64,000 nucleotides of DNA from an uncultured Bacteroidaceae bacterium (GTDB lineage Bacteria; Bacteroidota; Bacteroidia; Bacteroidales; Bacteroidaceae): contig CAJOEI010000004.1 of NCBI GenBank assembly GCA_905233465.1, forward strand, positions 1 through 64,000, in the 5' to 3' direction. Both the position numbers and the translations under genes were made by a program. The notes below the pieces were generated by a model that was given only the letters and a program-made list of their open reading frames with translations, ran no database searches and was not told where the DNA came from. Below, piece after piece: positions 37,239 to 46,638 of the stretch (positions within the stretch are counted from its first letter, which is position 1; every line of letters starts with the position of its first letter).

Positions 37239-38383
37239 TTGTTTGTTTTCACCAACTTAATCACTTTTTCAACATCCTCCTCGCTCAATGCGTGGTGCAT
37301 GGGCAGGCAGATGACCTCATTGGCCATCTTCGTTGCCACAGGAAGGTTTTGTGGCGAAGCACTCTCCAAACTACGATAAGGCGCAAATGTGCTGATGAGT
37401 GGATAGAAATACCGCCGGCCGTATATGTCACTCTCCTGCATACGGAAATACAGTTCATCACGCGTCATGCCATACTCTTGCGCATTGACGAAGATGGGGA
37501 AGTATCCGTAATTGTGGCGTACGCCAGACTGGTCATCCCAGAAAGTGATGCCCTCCACATCGCGCAGAGCTTCGCGATAACGTATAGCTACGCGATGTCT
37601 TGCCTCGATGGCGGCATCCACTTTCTGCAGATTCAGAAGACCGAAAGCTGCACGCACCTCGTCCAACTTGGAATTAATGCCAGGTGCCACAACTTCAGTT
37701 TCGCCAGCAAAACCGAAATTCTTCAGGTGGTCTATGTGTTGTTTGGTCTCGGCATCATGCATGAACATAGCACCGCCCTCAATGGTCGTGAAAACTTTGG
37801 TGGCATGAAAACTCAAAGTGCTTATGTCACCAGCTTTAAGAATGCTCTCTCCGTCTTTCTCTACCCCGAAGGCATGGGCGGCATCATAGATGACCTTCAG
37901 ATTATATCTGTCAGCTATATCCTGTATCGCCTTAATATCACAGGGGGTGCCATATACATGAACCGGCATGATGGCAGTAGTCTTTGGGGTAATTGCAGCT
38001 TCTATCTTCGAAGGGTCGATGTTGCAATTGGTAGGATCGATATCTACGAACACTGGTTTTAAACCATTCCACCAAAGGGCGTGTGAGGTTGCAACAAAAG
38101 AATAGGGCGTGGTGATGACTTCGCCTTTAATGTCAAGAGCTTGTAATGCAGTGATGAGAGGCAGCGTGCCATTTGTAAAAAGACTGACAAAAGGAACCTT
38201 AAGGTATTCCGCTAAAGCCTGCTCCAACTGTTGGTGATACTGACCATTGTTGGCAATCCATTTACGGTCCCAGATATCTTTCAGCAGTTCTGTGAATTCA
38301 TTGAGATCAGGCAACAACGGTGACGTCACCTTGATGCTGTCCTTGCTCATCATTTTCTGAAGTATCTCGTCTGTTTTTTTCAT
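37235..38383 (-). CDS. DegT/DnrJ/EryC1/StrS aminotransferase
   Basis: ...TNGTLPLITALQALDIKGEVITTPYSFVATSHALWWNGLKPVFVDIDPTNCNIDPSKIEAAITPKTTAIMPVHVYG; SFHATKVFTTIEGGAMF. Confidence 0.95.
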   Translation of the reverse strand: MKKTDEILQKMMSKDSIKVTSPLLPDLNEFTELLKDIWDRKWIANNGQYHQQLEQALAEYLKVPFVSLFTNGTLPLITALQALDIKGEVITTPYSFVATSHALWWNGLKPVFVDIDPTNCNIDPSKIEAAITPKTTAIMPVHVYGTPCDIKAIQDIADRYNLKVIYDAAHAFGVEKDGESILKAGDISTLSFHATKVFTTIEGGAMFMHDAETKQHIDHLKNFGFAGETEVVAPGINSKLDEVRAAFGLLNLQKVDAAIEARHRVAIRYREALRDVEGITFWDDQSGVRHNYGYFPIFVNAQEYGMTRDELYFRMQESDIYGRRYFYPLISTFAPYRSLESASPQNLPVATKMANEVICLPMHHALSEEDVEKVIKLVKTNK

Positions 38384-38393
38384 CGTTACTCAG

Positions 38394-38696
38394 CTATCGG
38401 GTGAATTCTATAAAATGATTATCAGCATTTTTCCGTACCTCTGTAATTATTCCAAACTCGTTAGCACCTGGCGTTTCCGTTATTCCAGTATATTGCCAGT
38501 AGTCGTAGGTGGCAATGGCAAAGATGTCCTCAATGCTCCTGCCACCCGCTATGTCGGGTCTGGTCTTGGCACGCAGTTCCAACTGTCGCTTAATGTGATC
38601 AACAACCCAAGGATTGTAAATTTCAGGATAAGCCGCTACTATTTCATGGCCTATGCGGATCTGATAGGCCTCGTCTTCACTTGCGCATAGTCTCAT
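38394..38696 (-). CDS. Short hypothetical protein (100 aa), possibly a gene remnant
   Basis: Open frame in the correct operon orientation with no recognised domain. Confidence 0.45.
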   Translation of the reverse strand: MRLCASEDEAYQIRIGHEIVAAYPEIYNPWVVDHIKRQLELRAKTRPDIAGGRSIEDIFAIATYDYWQYTGITETPGANEFGIITEVRKNADNHFIEFTR

Positions 38697-38712
38697 ATTT
38701 CAAGTTTCTAAC

Positions 38713-38725
38713 CGCGCTGCGCGCG
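38713..38725. repeat. Short palindrome CGCGC-TGC-GCGCG
   Basis: accgcgctgcgcgcgaag. Confidence 0.75.
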
Positions 38726-38771
38726 AAGTGTAATGTTTCTAACCTAACTTAATTGCTTGACACTTCAAGAA

Positions 38772-39584
38772 CTATGGCCGTGGGCCGCGTCCTTTCAATT
38801 CTATTCTTAACGCACCGCCTACCGAGGGATAGCGGCACTTCATCAGAGATGCCTGCAGCTGTACATAGCGGAACAGCACGCAGTCGGCTCCTATGTTGAC
38901 GCCATTGCCGTCATATTCGGCAATAAAACGCAACGGGCGATATATCGACGGACGAAAGGTAAGACCGCCAACCACGCCATTCCATCGCTTGTTATACGAC
39001 TTCGTCCAATAGCGATAAGCCAGATGTCCACCAACTTCTCCAAATGGCAATTCAACGTGTTTGGAGGCTGCTAAGTAGAAGTTACGGAAATAAAAGCTGT
39101 ATGAGTCGCCGTCGCGCTGACCTATCACATCATTGCCGCCTATTACTACCGATGGCCAGTAGCGCCCCTCACGCAGAGGACGCAGGCGGAGCGAGAAGTA
39201 ACGGTCCTTGGAGTAAAATCCCGTCTCTTCTGAGTTCTTGTCCAGGTTCTTGTGGAATTTCATCAGTGTAAAGCTATAGCCCACCTCAACCCATTTCAGC
39301 GGCATAGCTGAAACATACCAGTTGGTAGAAGCATACTTCTCGCCCTCGAAGCGAATGGCGTCGGGCATCATGTACTTGGGCAGCAGATGCACACCAAAAC
39401 GGAGATTCTCAATGGTGTCCATCTCTGCCGACGGCACATGCAGCAACCCCGTCATGCCAGTATATTGTTGAGCCATGACACTACTTCCGACAAAAGTGAA
39501 AAGCAGCAAAAGAAACAATAATTTATGGTGAGCAAGTTGAACCAGCATTCTTCTTCGCCGCATCAAACAAATATCAATTTTCAA
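38772..39584 (-). CDS. YjbH-domain-like outer-membrane polysaccharide-associated protein
   Basis: Signal peptide then MAQQYTGMTGLLHVPSAEMDTIENLRFGVHLLPKYM..., resembling YjbH N-terminal motifs. Confidence 0.65.
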   Translation of the reverse strand: MKIDICLMRRRRMLVQLAHHKLLFLLLLFTFVGSSVMAQQYTGMTGLLHVPSAEMDTIENLRFGVHLLPKYMMPDAIRFEGEKYASTNWYVSAMPLKWVEVGYSFTLMKFHKNLDKNSEETGFYSKDRYFSLRLRPLREGRYWPSVVIGGNDVIGQRDGDSYSFYFRNFYLAASKHVELPFGEVGGHLAYRYWTKSYNKRWNGVVGGLTFRPSIYRPLRFIAEYDGNGVNIGADCVLFRYVQLQASLMKCRYPSVGGALRIELKGRGPRP

Positions 39585-39594
39585 CTTTCAATTT

Positions 39595-40536
39595 TCAATT
39601 AGCTGGCGTCTCCTCCTTTCCCAGACCCCAGTCAACATCTATCAAACGTTCACGACTATTCTCTTCCGGATCTGTCATATATGACTGCATGGAAAGACCA
39701 TCGGCACGCGAACTATGAGAGAGTGTGAAGCTTGACGCCGGACGTACAACCAGTTTACGACTACTTCTCTTATATGGTGGCAACATCCATACAATGGCGA
39801 AACCGCCATTAGTCCTGTACTTCTGTTTGTCATACTGATTAGGCTCCAACTCACCTATTCGCACCCGCGCAAAGGCCAACAAAGTGACGTGACGAAAATG
39901 GCGCATAACATTCAACTGCGAACCATAATCGCCGGCAATGTATCGTCCACCAGACAGTCGGAATTCTACGTTATACGGCCGCAGATACACATCGGCTCCA
40001 ACAGTTCCTGTCAGTGTGTAGTCTGTGTGAAAGCTGGCCTCGCTACTTCCACGGAAGTCCGTACCCATGACCCAGAAGCCTGTAAGTCCTAATCTGGCAT
40101 TCAGCAGGAACCACTCATTGACAGGCCACGCCCAACTAACATCGAGTCCGTAACGCTGGGCACTAAACAAACCGGCCGACAGTCGCAGATGCTGGTTGGC
40201 ACCGTCGAAATGCAGCTGACGGGCCACAGTGGCCATATTGAGCCTATTGTATTTATAAATCTTTCCACGGTATGTATAGCCAAGGCTGACAACGGGAATA
40301 GCAAGCTGAGCTGCAACCTCCCAGTCATGCCCCGGATGCCAGCGAAAACCTGGCGTGACTTCAATCTGCAAGTCGTACAGACGGAGCCAGTTTGTATCGG
40401 CATAGCCCAAGGTGAGACCGCAAAACAATTCCGACTGTGTAGCCGGAGTTGCAGTCTCTTGCTGCGCAGGCATCTCCTGTCCCCAGCAGGGCAGGAACGA
40501 AAGAAAACAAACGAATATGGTGAATTTATAATTCAC
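39595..40536 (-). CDS. Putative outer-membrane beta-barrel protein next to the YjbH-like gene
   Basis: Signal peptide MNYKFTIFVCFLSFLPCWGQE; alternating beta-barrel-like pattern. Confidence 0.6.
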   Translation of the reverse strand: MNYKFTIFVCFLSFLPCWGQEMPAQQETATPATQSELFCGLTLGYADTNWLRLYDLQIEVTPGFRWHPGHDWEVAAQLAIPVVSLGYTYRGKIYKYNRLNMATVARQLHFDGANQHLRLSAGLFSAQRYGLDVSWAWPVNEWFLLNARLGLTGFWVMGTDFRGSSEASFHTDYTLTGTVGADVYLRPYNVEFRLSGGRYIAGDYGSQLNVMRHFRHVTLLAFARVRIGELEPNQYDKQKYRTNGGFAIVWMLPPYKRSSRKLVVRPASSFTLSHSSRADGLSMQSYMTDPEENSRERLIDVDWGLGKEETPAN

Positions 40537-40793
40537 AATTCATAATGCACAATGCACAATTCTTTGCGAGCAAAGCGAACAAGTTCGAGCGCATAATGCA
40601 CAATTCACAATGGACAATCCTATTTAAATTTACGATTTCACAATTTTACGATTTCACGATTGACTTTCAACTTTCCGCTCGACCCAAAGGGACGCTTTCC
40701 TCAGAAAGAACCCTCAAACTGACTTTAAACTTTAAACCTTAAACTTTAAACTACGACCAAGGTCGTGTCTTTCAACTGCTGCGTAGCAGCATC
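40530..40793. repeat. Composite intergenic repeat block
   Basis: TGCACAA/TTCACAA heptads, tttacgatttcac units, CTTTAAA heptads, ACGACC-AA-GGTCGT (40753-40766) and GCTGC-GTA-GCAGC (40778-40790) palindromes. Confidence 0.9.
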
Positions 40794-42236
40794 TCAGTAG
40801 GCATTAGCGTTTTTCTTGAATAACGACTTTATTGTCATCCAGATGATGCGTATATCAAGCCAGAAACTCCAGTGCTGGATGTACCAGATGTCATGCTCCA
40901 CACGTTCCTCCATCTGCCACAGCTCGCGGGTTTCGCCACGGAACCCCTTCACCTGAGCCCAGCCGGTTACACCAGGCTTGACGAAATGGCGTACCATGTA
41001 CTTGTCTATCAGCTTGTCATACTGCTCGGTGTGCGCCAGCATGTGGGGTCGCGGACCAACTATGCTCATAGTGCCCAACAGCACATTCCAGAATTGCGGC
41101 AGCTCATCGATATTGGTCTTTCGCATGAATGTGCCGAAGGGGAACGTGCGAGGGTCGTCCTTGGTTGCCTGCAGACGGTCGGCATCGGCATTGACATGCA
41201 TCGAGCGAAACTTATAGCAATAAAATTCACGACCGCCAAGACCCGTACGCCGCTGACGGAAGAATAATGGACCGGGGCTCTGGCACTTGATGATGATGGC
41301 AATGAATGGTAACAGCAAGGCTGTAGGCATCAGGAAGAGGACGGAAAGCAATATGTCAGCCAATCGCTTCAGCATGCGGTTAAGCGGCTCCTCCAACGGA
41401 CTGCTATAGGCGGCCATCACCTCCATATCATCAATAAAGATGGGTTGTAGGTTGAGTTTCTCCTCAGCGGTGGGCACATAGTAGAATTTAATCATTTTGT
41501 GTTGACACAGACTGACCGTGCGCTCTATGAGCTCACGTTCACTGCGTGAGACACAGAGATAGAGTTCATCACCGAGGCGGAGGTCTTCGGGACGCGTCAG
41601 GAGGTTTTTAAAATCACTGACGGTGCCACCGCCCCCAACCCGGCCCACTCCCGACCCCTCCCCAAGGGAGGGGAGAAGAGGGAGGGGAGCATCTATATCG
41701 CCGTATATGCTGCGAACTCTGTAACCAAACGTGGTATTGCTGGTAAGTTTGTGATACAGATGGGACAATTCGCTGTCTGAACCGACAAAGGTGACGGTGC
41801 GTGTGTTGTAGCCTGACTGTCTGAGTTTCTTCACCATCCATCGCTCTATGAAGCGCAATAGAATGATGACGACGAGCATGACAAGACCCATCACAAACAG
41901 ATGCCAACCTATACGGGACAGGAAGCGAATGGCACGCAGCATGAGATATGAAAGTAGTGTCTGCGTCATCACGAACATCACGCTTCGACGCAGGATATCG
42001 CCAGCCCCCACCATACGCTCATGAATGACGGAAGGGAAGAAGTACTTGGAAATAATAAAAGCAAAGATGCAAACTATCAAGAAGGCTCGTTCCTTCTCTT
42101 CGTCCCAACTTCCAGACTTAGGAATGGCATCTGTCACGAAATAGAGCAGGACACACAGCACCACAAAGTCCACAGCTATAATAAATAACTGTATCAGCTT
42201 ATTGGTTTGATTGCTGTTCCCCATTCTTGTATGCAT
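40794..42236 (-). CDS. Initiating sugar-phosphate transferase (WcaJ/undecaprenyl-phosphate glucose phosphotransferase-like) with in-frame repeat insertion
   Basis: C-terminal ...KRLADILLSVLFLMPTALLLPFIAIIIKCQSPGPLFFRQRRTGLGGREFYCYKFRSMHVNADAD...; insertion APLPLLPSLGEGSGVGRVGGGGTVSD. Confidence 0.92.
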   Translation of the reverse strand: MHTRMGNSNQTNKLIQLFIIAVDFVVLCVLLYFVTDAIPKSGSWDEEKERAFLIVCIFAFIISKYFFPSVIHERMVGAGDILRRSVMFVMTQTLLSYLMLRAIRFLSRIGWHLFVMGLVMLVVIILLRFIERWMVKKLRQSGYNTRTVTFVGSDSELSHLYHKLTSNTTFGYRVRSIYGDIDAPLPLLPSLGEGSGVGRVGGGGTVSDFKNLLTRPEDLRLGDELYLCVSRSERELIERTVSLCQHKMIKFYYVPTAEEKLNLQPIFIDDMEVMAAYSSPLEEPLNRMLKRLADILLSVLFLMPTALLLPFIAIIIKCQSPGPLFFRQRRTGLGGREFYCYKFRSMHVNADADRLQATKDDPRTFPFGTFMRKTNIDELPQFWNVLLGTMSIVGPRPHMLAHTEQYDKLIDKYMVRHFVKPGVTGWAQVKGFRGETRELWQMEERVEHDIWYIQHWSFWLDIRIIWMTIKSLFKKNANAY

Positions 42237-42285
42237 ACTGTACTTTTTATTTCAAGTTTCAGGTTTCAAGTTTCAGGTTTCAATG

Positions 42286-43092
42286 CTATTTCAATTTCAG
42301 AATTGAGAAGAGAAGAGAGGTCAGAGAGATAAGAACGGACGTTCCCGTGAACCAGAGGCTCGTGGAGGTGCCGACATTTGAGTTACGTGCTTTCACCTTG
42401 TTAGGTTCCACATAGACGACATCATTCTGCTGGAGATAATAGTAAGGCGAGTTTATTATCTCGGCATCATTGAGGTTGAGGGTGACGACCTCTTTCTTTC
42501 CCGTGGAACTCTCACGGATGAGTTTTACGTGGTCTCGTACGCCGTAAATGGTTAAGTCGCCTGCCTGTGCCAACGCCTCCAGAATGTTGATTTTCTCATT
42601 GCCAACTGTAAACATGCCAGGACGATTGACCTCTCCCAAAACAGAAATCTTGTAGTTTGACATGCGGACTGTGACTACAGGATTCTCCTCTGCATTCATA
42701 TAAGGGAGCAGTTTGTCGTGTATCATCTTCTCACATTCTGCCTTTGAGAGACCGCCCACCTGAAGAGTACCCAACACAGGGAATTCTATCTTGCCGTCAT
42801 TGCCAACGAGATAGGTCTGAAGAGTGCCTCCTACTGATGAGATGGTACTGGATGTATTGTTCATCGTAGGACGTACGATGAGATTGTAGGGAGCCGATGC
42901 TTCGGGATTGACTGTATTGACGGTGATTGTCAATATATCCTTTGGCATGATACGGGCATCGTAGAGGTACTCGGAACGTGCGAAGTCGATAGAATCGCTG
43001 TTCTGCAGATAAGCGACATCCTTCAATGAGACGCAGGAGCTCATGAAACTTGTCATAACAACAAATAGGATGAAATATAATATTTTCTTCAT
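42286..43092 (-). CDS. Polysaccharide export outer-membrane protein (Wza-like, SLBB)
   Basis: Lipoprotein-like N-terminus MKKILYFILFVVMTSFMSSCVSLKDVAYLQNSDS; ...FPVLGTLQVGGLSKAECEKMIHDKL; C-terminal TM. Confidence 0.93.
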   Translation of the reverse strand: MKKILYFILFVVMTSFMSSCVSLKDVAYLQNSDSIDFARSEYLYDARIMPKDILTITVNTVNPEASAPYNLIVRPTMNNTSSTISSVGGTLQTYLVGNDGKIEFPVLGTLQVGGLSKAECEKMIHDKLLPYMNAEENPVVTVRMSNYKISVLGEVNRPGMFTVGNEKINILEALAQAGDLTIYGVRDHVKLIRESSTGKKEVVTLNLNDAEIINSPYYYLQQNDVVYVEPNKVKARNSNVGTSTSLWFTGTSVLISLTSLLFSILKLK

Positions 43093-43103
43093 TATTGAAA
43101 GAC

Positions 43104-43118
43104 ACGACCTTTGGTCGT
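43104..43118. repeat. Palindrome ACGACC-TTT-GGTCGT
   Basis: Read directly, followed by tttaaagtttaaggtttaaagtttaaag heptads. Confidence 0.85.
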
Positions 43119-43165
43119 AGTTTAAAGTTTAAGGTTTAAAGTTTAAAGTAATTATGAATTATGAA

Positions 43166-45706
43166 TTATATCTTTATGGAATCGTCTTTCTTGTCACTGT
43201 AATGCGACCCGCTATACTGCCCATAGTTGCCGTACTGTCCATATTTGCCAGAGCTGTATTTACCATAACCATAGCGACCGTACTTGCCATATTTGCCATA
43301 ACCATAGTAGTAGCCGTACTTGCGACGTGACATGTCGATACCATTGAGCAAGATACAAGGCTTGGGCATCTTCTTCTCATCGGCAAGAGAATTTATCAAA
43401 CCGAAAGAGGACTTCGGGGTATAATCAGCACGGCATACAAATACGGTCATGTCAGCCTGCTGGCCTATCTGCAGCGTATCGGTCACCAATCCGACTGGAG
43501 CAGTGTCGAAAATAACGTAGTCGTAGTTCTCGCGGAGCAGTTTCACCACATCAACAAAGTTCTCACGAGCAAGGAGCTCCGTGGGATTAGGTGGTATGCG
43601 TCCAGCCAACAAAAGGTCGAGATTCTCATTAACCTCAGACTTCTTAATCTTAGAAAAGAGAGCTTCCTTGGTTACATTGTCTAAAGTCAACAGTTGCGTG
43701 ATACCTTCTTTATAATCTGCAATACCAAAGAGCCGACCGAGTGCTGGCTTGCGGATGTCAAGACCACACAGGATGACCCTCTTGCCAAGCAAAGCGAACG
43801 ACACAGCCAAGTTGGCAGCGTTGAAGGTCTTTCCTTCGCCTGATATGGAGGAGGTAAAGCAGATTACTTTTTCACTACCATGCAACATAAACTGGATATT
43901 GGTGCGCATGGAGCGGAATATCTCATCAATCTGGTTGTTCCTGTTGGCCTGGACAACGATGCCAGCCTTCTGCTTGGCGCTCTCAGAGGCGAGGGCGACA
44001 TCGGCAATGATAGGCAGATCGGTAAACTGCTCTACGTCCTCATGACCCTCAACCTTGTAGCGGAACAGGGATATCAGCCATAGAATGATTCCTGGAACAA
44101 TGAAACCGAGGCATAATCCCGCAAACAACACAAAACGTTTCTTGGGACTGACCGTACCCTCAAAAAGCGGTTCATCAATAAGCTTTCCATTATCAGCGGT
44201 GGCAGCCAACTCAATGCTATTTTCCTCGCGCTTCTGGAGAAGTAGCATATAGATTGTGGACTTCACATCCTGCTGGCGGCCTACCTGATTGAGGACGCGC
44301 TCCTGAAGGGGAGCTGCAGAGATACGACCCTGGAACTTGGCGTATTGCGACTGGATGCCCTGAAGATTGATATCTGCAGAACGACGGGCTTGCAACAGAG
44401 CGGTCTGAATGCTCTGCTGGAGTTCGTCAATCGTGGCAGTGAGTGTGCGCACCTGAGGAGCCTGCTCGCTGGCAGCCTTCAACATACGGTTGCGATCCTG
44501 AACAGCCTTGTTGTAGTTGTTAATAAGGGCTGTTGAGGCCGCATCGCTAATACCCACGTTTGAGGGAATAATCTGGTACTTATTATCCGGATTATTGACA
44601 AAATCACGCATGTAGTCAAGCATCTGCAACTGAGATTGTGCCTCTGCCAAACGATTAGAGAACTGATTAGACATCTGCACAGACTGCGACGCATCGGCCA
44701 TGGACGTGACGGCATTCTGCTGCTTGAAACGCTGTATCTGGCCCTCCGTGCTGCCCAGTTCTTCATTTATCTTAGACATGCGGTCGTTGATAAATTCCTC
44801 AGTGCGCATGGCAACCTCGTTTTTATCGGCATTGGCCTGACGGTTGTAGCAGATAGTCAGCTGACGCAGCACATCCATTCCCCTGCGATAGTTCTTGTCC
44901 GTCAAGGTCAGCGCAGCAATGGATGTGAGCCTGGATGTGGGTGCAACGGCAAGGCGAGACAGGTATTTAGTAGCCACAGCCATTGGCGGACGTATGGTGA
45001 CAAGATAAGTAGCGCCTTCTACCCACTTTCGCTCTGGGTTGAGTGTCATAGTGATTGTCCCCAACTCTGTGTCAAAAGTGGCAGGAAGAGAGTCGATGCG
45101 GTGCTCGAACGGAAGCCCTTCGTTTCTGCCATCCATACATTTGCCAGAAAGCACATAGACCGTATCCTCCTTCCACATTTTCATGTCAATCCGTTGCATC
45201 TTCTCCAAAAGATTGAAGTCAAGGGAGTCAAGATGGAGTGGGTCGAGGTCAATATTGACGGGCTGGTAGTTGTACACTATTATATCACGCAACCCATTCT
45301 CGAGGCTGTACTCCGTGTAAAGCTTAAGGTCTTTCACAACCTCCCGCAACAAGACACGTGACCGCAGCACTTCCATCTCATTGTCAATACCAGTAGAGTT
45401 GGTAAGGAATCCCAAGTCCTGCACACCTGCAAACATCTGGTTGGTATTGCCCCTTCTTTTGTTCTCATCCTTGATAAGCATGCGGGCCGAAACCCGATAG
45501 ACAGGCTCTGTATAGCGCAGATAGAAGTATGCGCCACCAACGAAAAAGACAAGTGACAGCAGGAACCAGTGCCAATTGAGCACCAACGCATCATAAATGG
45601 TCTGGAAAATCGGTCGCTTACGGTTGCGACGACCTCCGCCACCAATGCTTTCGTCTTCAAATAAGTCCTCGAGATTGTCGAGGGTGATTTTCTTTTCGTC
45701 TGACAT
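43166..45706 (-). CDS. Polysaccharide co-polymerase / tyrosine autokinase (Wzc-like) with Tyr-rich C-terminal tail
   Basis: Wzz-like N-terminus; kinase domain VICFTSSISGEGKTFNAANLAVSFALLGKRVILCGLDIRKPALG; tail KYGYYYGYGKYGKYGRYGYGKYSSGKYGQYGNYGQYSGSHYSDKK. Confidence 0.95.
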   Translation of the reverse strand: MSDEKKITLDNLEDLFEDESIGGGGRRNRKRPIFQTIYDALVLNWHWFLLSLVFFVGGAYFYLRYTEPVYRVSARMLIKDENKRRGNTNQMFAGVQDLGFLTNSTGIDNEMEVLRSRVLLREVVKDLKLYTEYSLENGLRDIIVYNYQPVNIDLDPLHLDSLDFNLLEKMQRIDMKMWKEDTVYVLSGKCMDGRNEGLPFEHRIDSLPATFDTELGTITMTLNPERKWVEGATYLVTIRPPMAVATKYLSRLAVAPTSRLTSIAALTLTDKNYRRGMDVLRQLTICYNRQANADKNEVAMRTEEFINDRMSKINEELGSTEGQIQRFKQQNAVTSMADASQSVQMSNQFSNRLAEAQSQLQMLDYMRDFVNNPDNKYQIIPSNVGISDAASTALINNYNKAVQDRNRMLKAASEQAPQVRTLTATIDELQQSIQTALLQARRSADINLQGIQSQYAKFQGRISAAPLQERVLNQVGRQQDVKSTIYMLLLQKREENSIELAATADNGKLIDEPLFEGTVSPKKRFVLFAGLCLGFIVPGIILWLISLFRYKVEGHEDVEQFTDLPIIADVALASESAKQKAGIVVQANRNNQIDEIFRSMRTNIQFMLHGSEKVICFTSSISGEGKTFNAANLAVSFALLGKRVILCGLDIRKPALGRLFGIADYKEGITQLLTLDNVTKEALFSKIKKSEVNENLDLLLAGRIPPNPTELLARENFVDVVKLLRENYDYVIFDTAPVGLVTDTLQIGQQADMTVFVCRADYTPKSSFGLINSLADEKKMPKPCILLNGIDMSRRKYGYYYGYGKYGKYGRYGYGKYSSGKYGQYGNYGQYSGSHYSDKKDDSIKI

Positions 45707-45718
45707 ATAATTATGATT

Positions 45719-46432
45719 TTATTGATTATCTTTTTCCATTATGAATGCTGTGGGAATATAAGCTGTCGAGATTAGGCCAACTCCAGCGAGTGAGACCACA
45801 ACACGCTGCTGGCCTGCAACTCTCGCGACCCTGCCTTCAACACCCTTGAACGGACCATCTATTATCACAACTGTGCCACCAACTTTGTAATGACACTGCG
45901 ATTCATTGACGAACCTCAAGTGCTCACTATTATTACTTGTGGCCAGAATGAAGTTCTCCATCTCCTTGCATGGTATGGTCAGCGGCGGATTCTTGCCCGT
46001 TTCATCATGGGCAAAATGATTATAGTAATATGTGAGATATGACAGAGCTGGCGTGCGGCGCACATACTCCTCAATCTTTGACTCAGTAGTATATACGAAA
46101 AGAAGGTTAGGAATCAACGACTCCAAAACCTTCTTTTGCTTACCGTTTACTACTTTACGGGTATAACGCTTCGCTATATAGACATAAGTACCGTCGGCAA
46201 CGATGTAATCCGCAGCCTTGTCTTCTCTTCCATAGGAAGCTCGAAGTACGTACCATTTTTTACACCCCCCATTCTCCATTTTACATTTTACACCATCCAT
46301 TATCGATTGTCCATAGTCTACCGACACCCCTGTTTTTGAGCATACAGCTTCGGGGATAGTATCAGGTGCAAGCCTGACACTTGGAGGATTTAACTCGCCT
46401 CGTCGAGTTTCCACATTAGACAATGTGTTCAA
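45719..46432 (-). CDS. UpxY-family NusG-like transcription antiterminator
   Basis: CKKWYVLRASYGREDKAADYIVADGTYVYIAKRYTRKVVNGKQKKVLESLIPNLLFVYTTES; C-terminal GPFKGVEGRVARVAGQQRVVVSLAGVGLISTAYIPTAFI. True start may be 46279 (MENGGCKKWYV). Confidence 0.9.
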   Translation of the reverse strand: MNTLSNVETRRGELNPPSVRLAPDTIPEAVCSKTGVSVDYGQSIMDGVKCKMENGGCKKWYVLRASYGREDKAADYIVADGTYVYIAKRYTRKVVNGKQKKVLESLIPNLLFVYTTESKIEEYVRRTPALSYLTYYYNHFAHDETGKNPPLTIPCKEMENFILATSNNSEHLRFVNESQCHYKVGGTVVIIDGPFKGVEGRVARVAGQQRVVVSLAGVGLISTAYIPTAFIMEKDNQ

Positions 46433-46638
46433 ATCGGACTTATGTCACATTAAAAGCTATCTTATCTTAAAGATAGCACCAACACCCTCTGTCACAGGGG
46501 ATGGGGGAAGTGATGTTGTGAACACCTCCTTATGGGGTGCAAAGTAAAACAAAAATCCACAAAAAATCTGTCTTAACCACCCACTTTTTGTGAATTATAT
46601 TACATTTTTTGATTTTGGAAGATTCTCATGCGTTGCAT

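Noticed and set aside
37292-38062. 256-aa plus-strand ORF
   Set aside because: Antisense to the DegT aminotransferase.
43174-43350. Tandem DNA repeat resembling a CRISPR or minisatellite
   Set aside because: It is the coding sequence of the Tyr/Gly-rich Wzc tail with degenerate codons.
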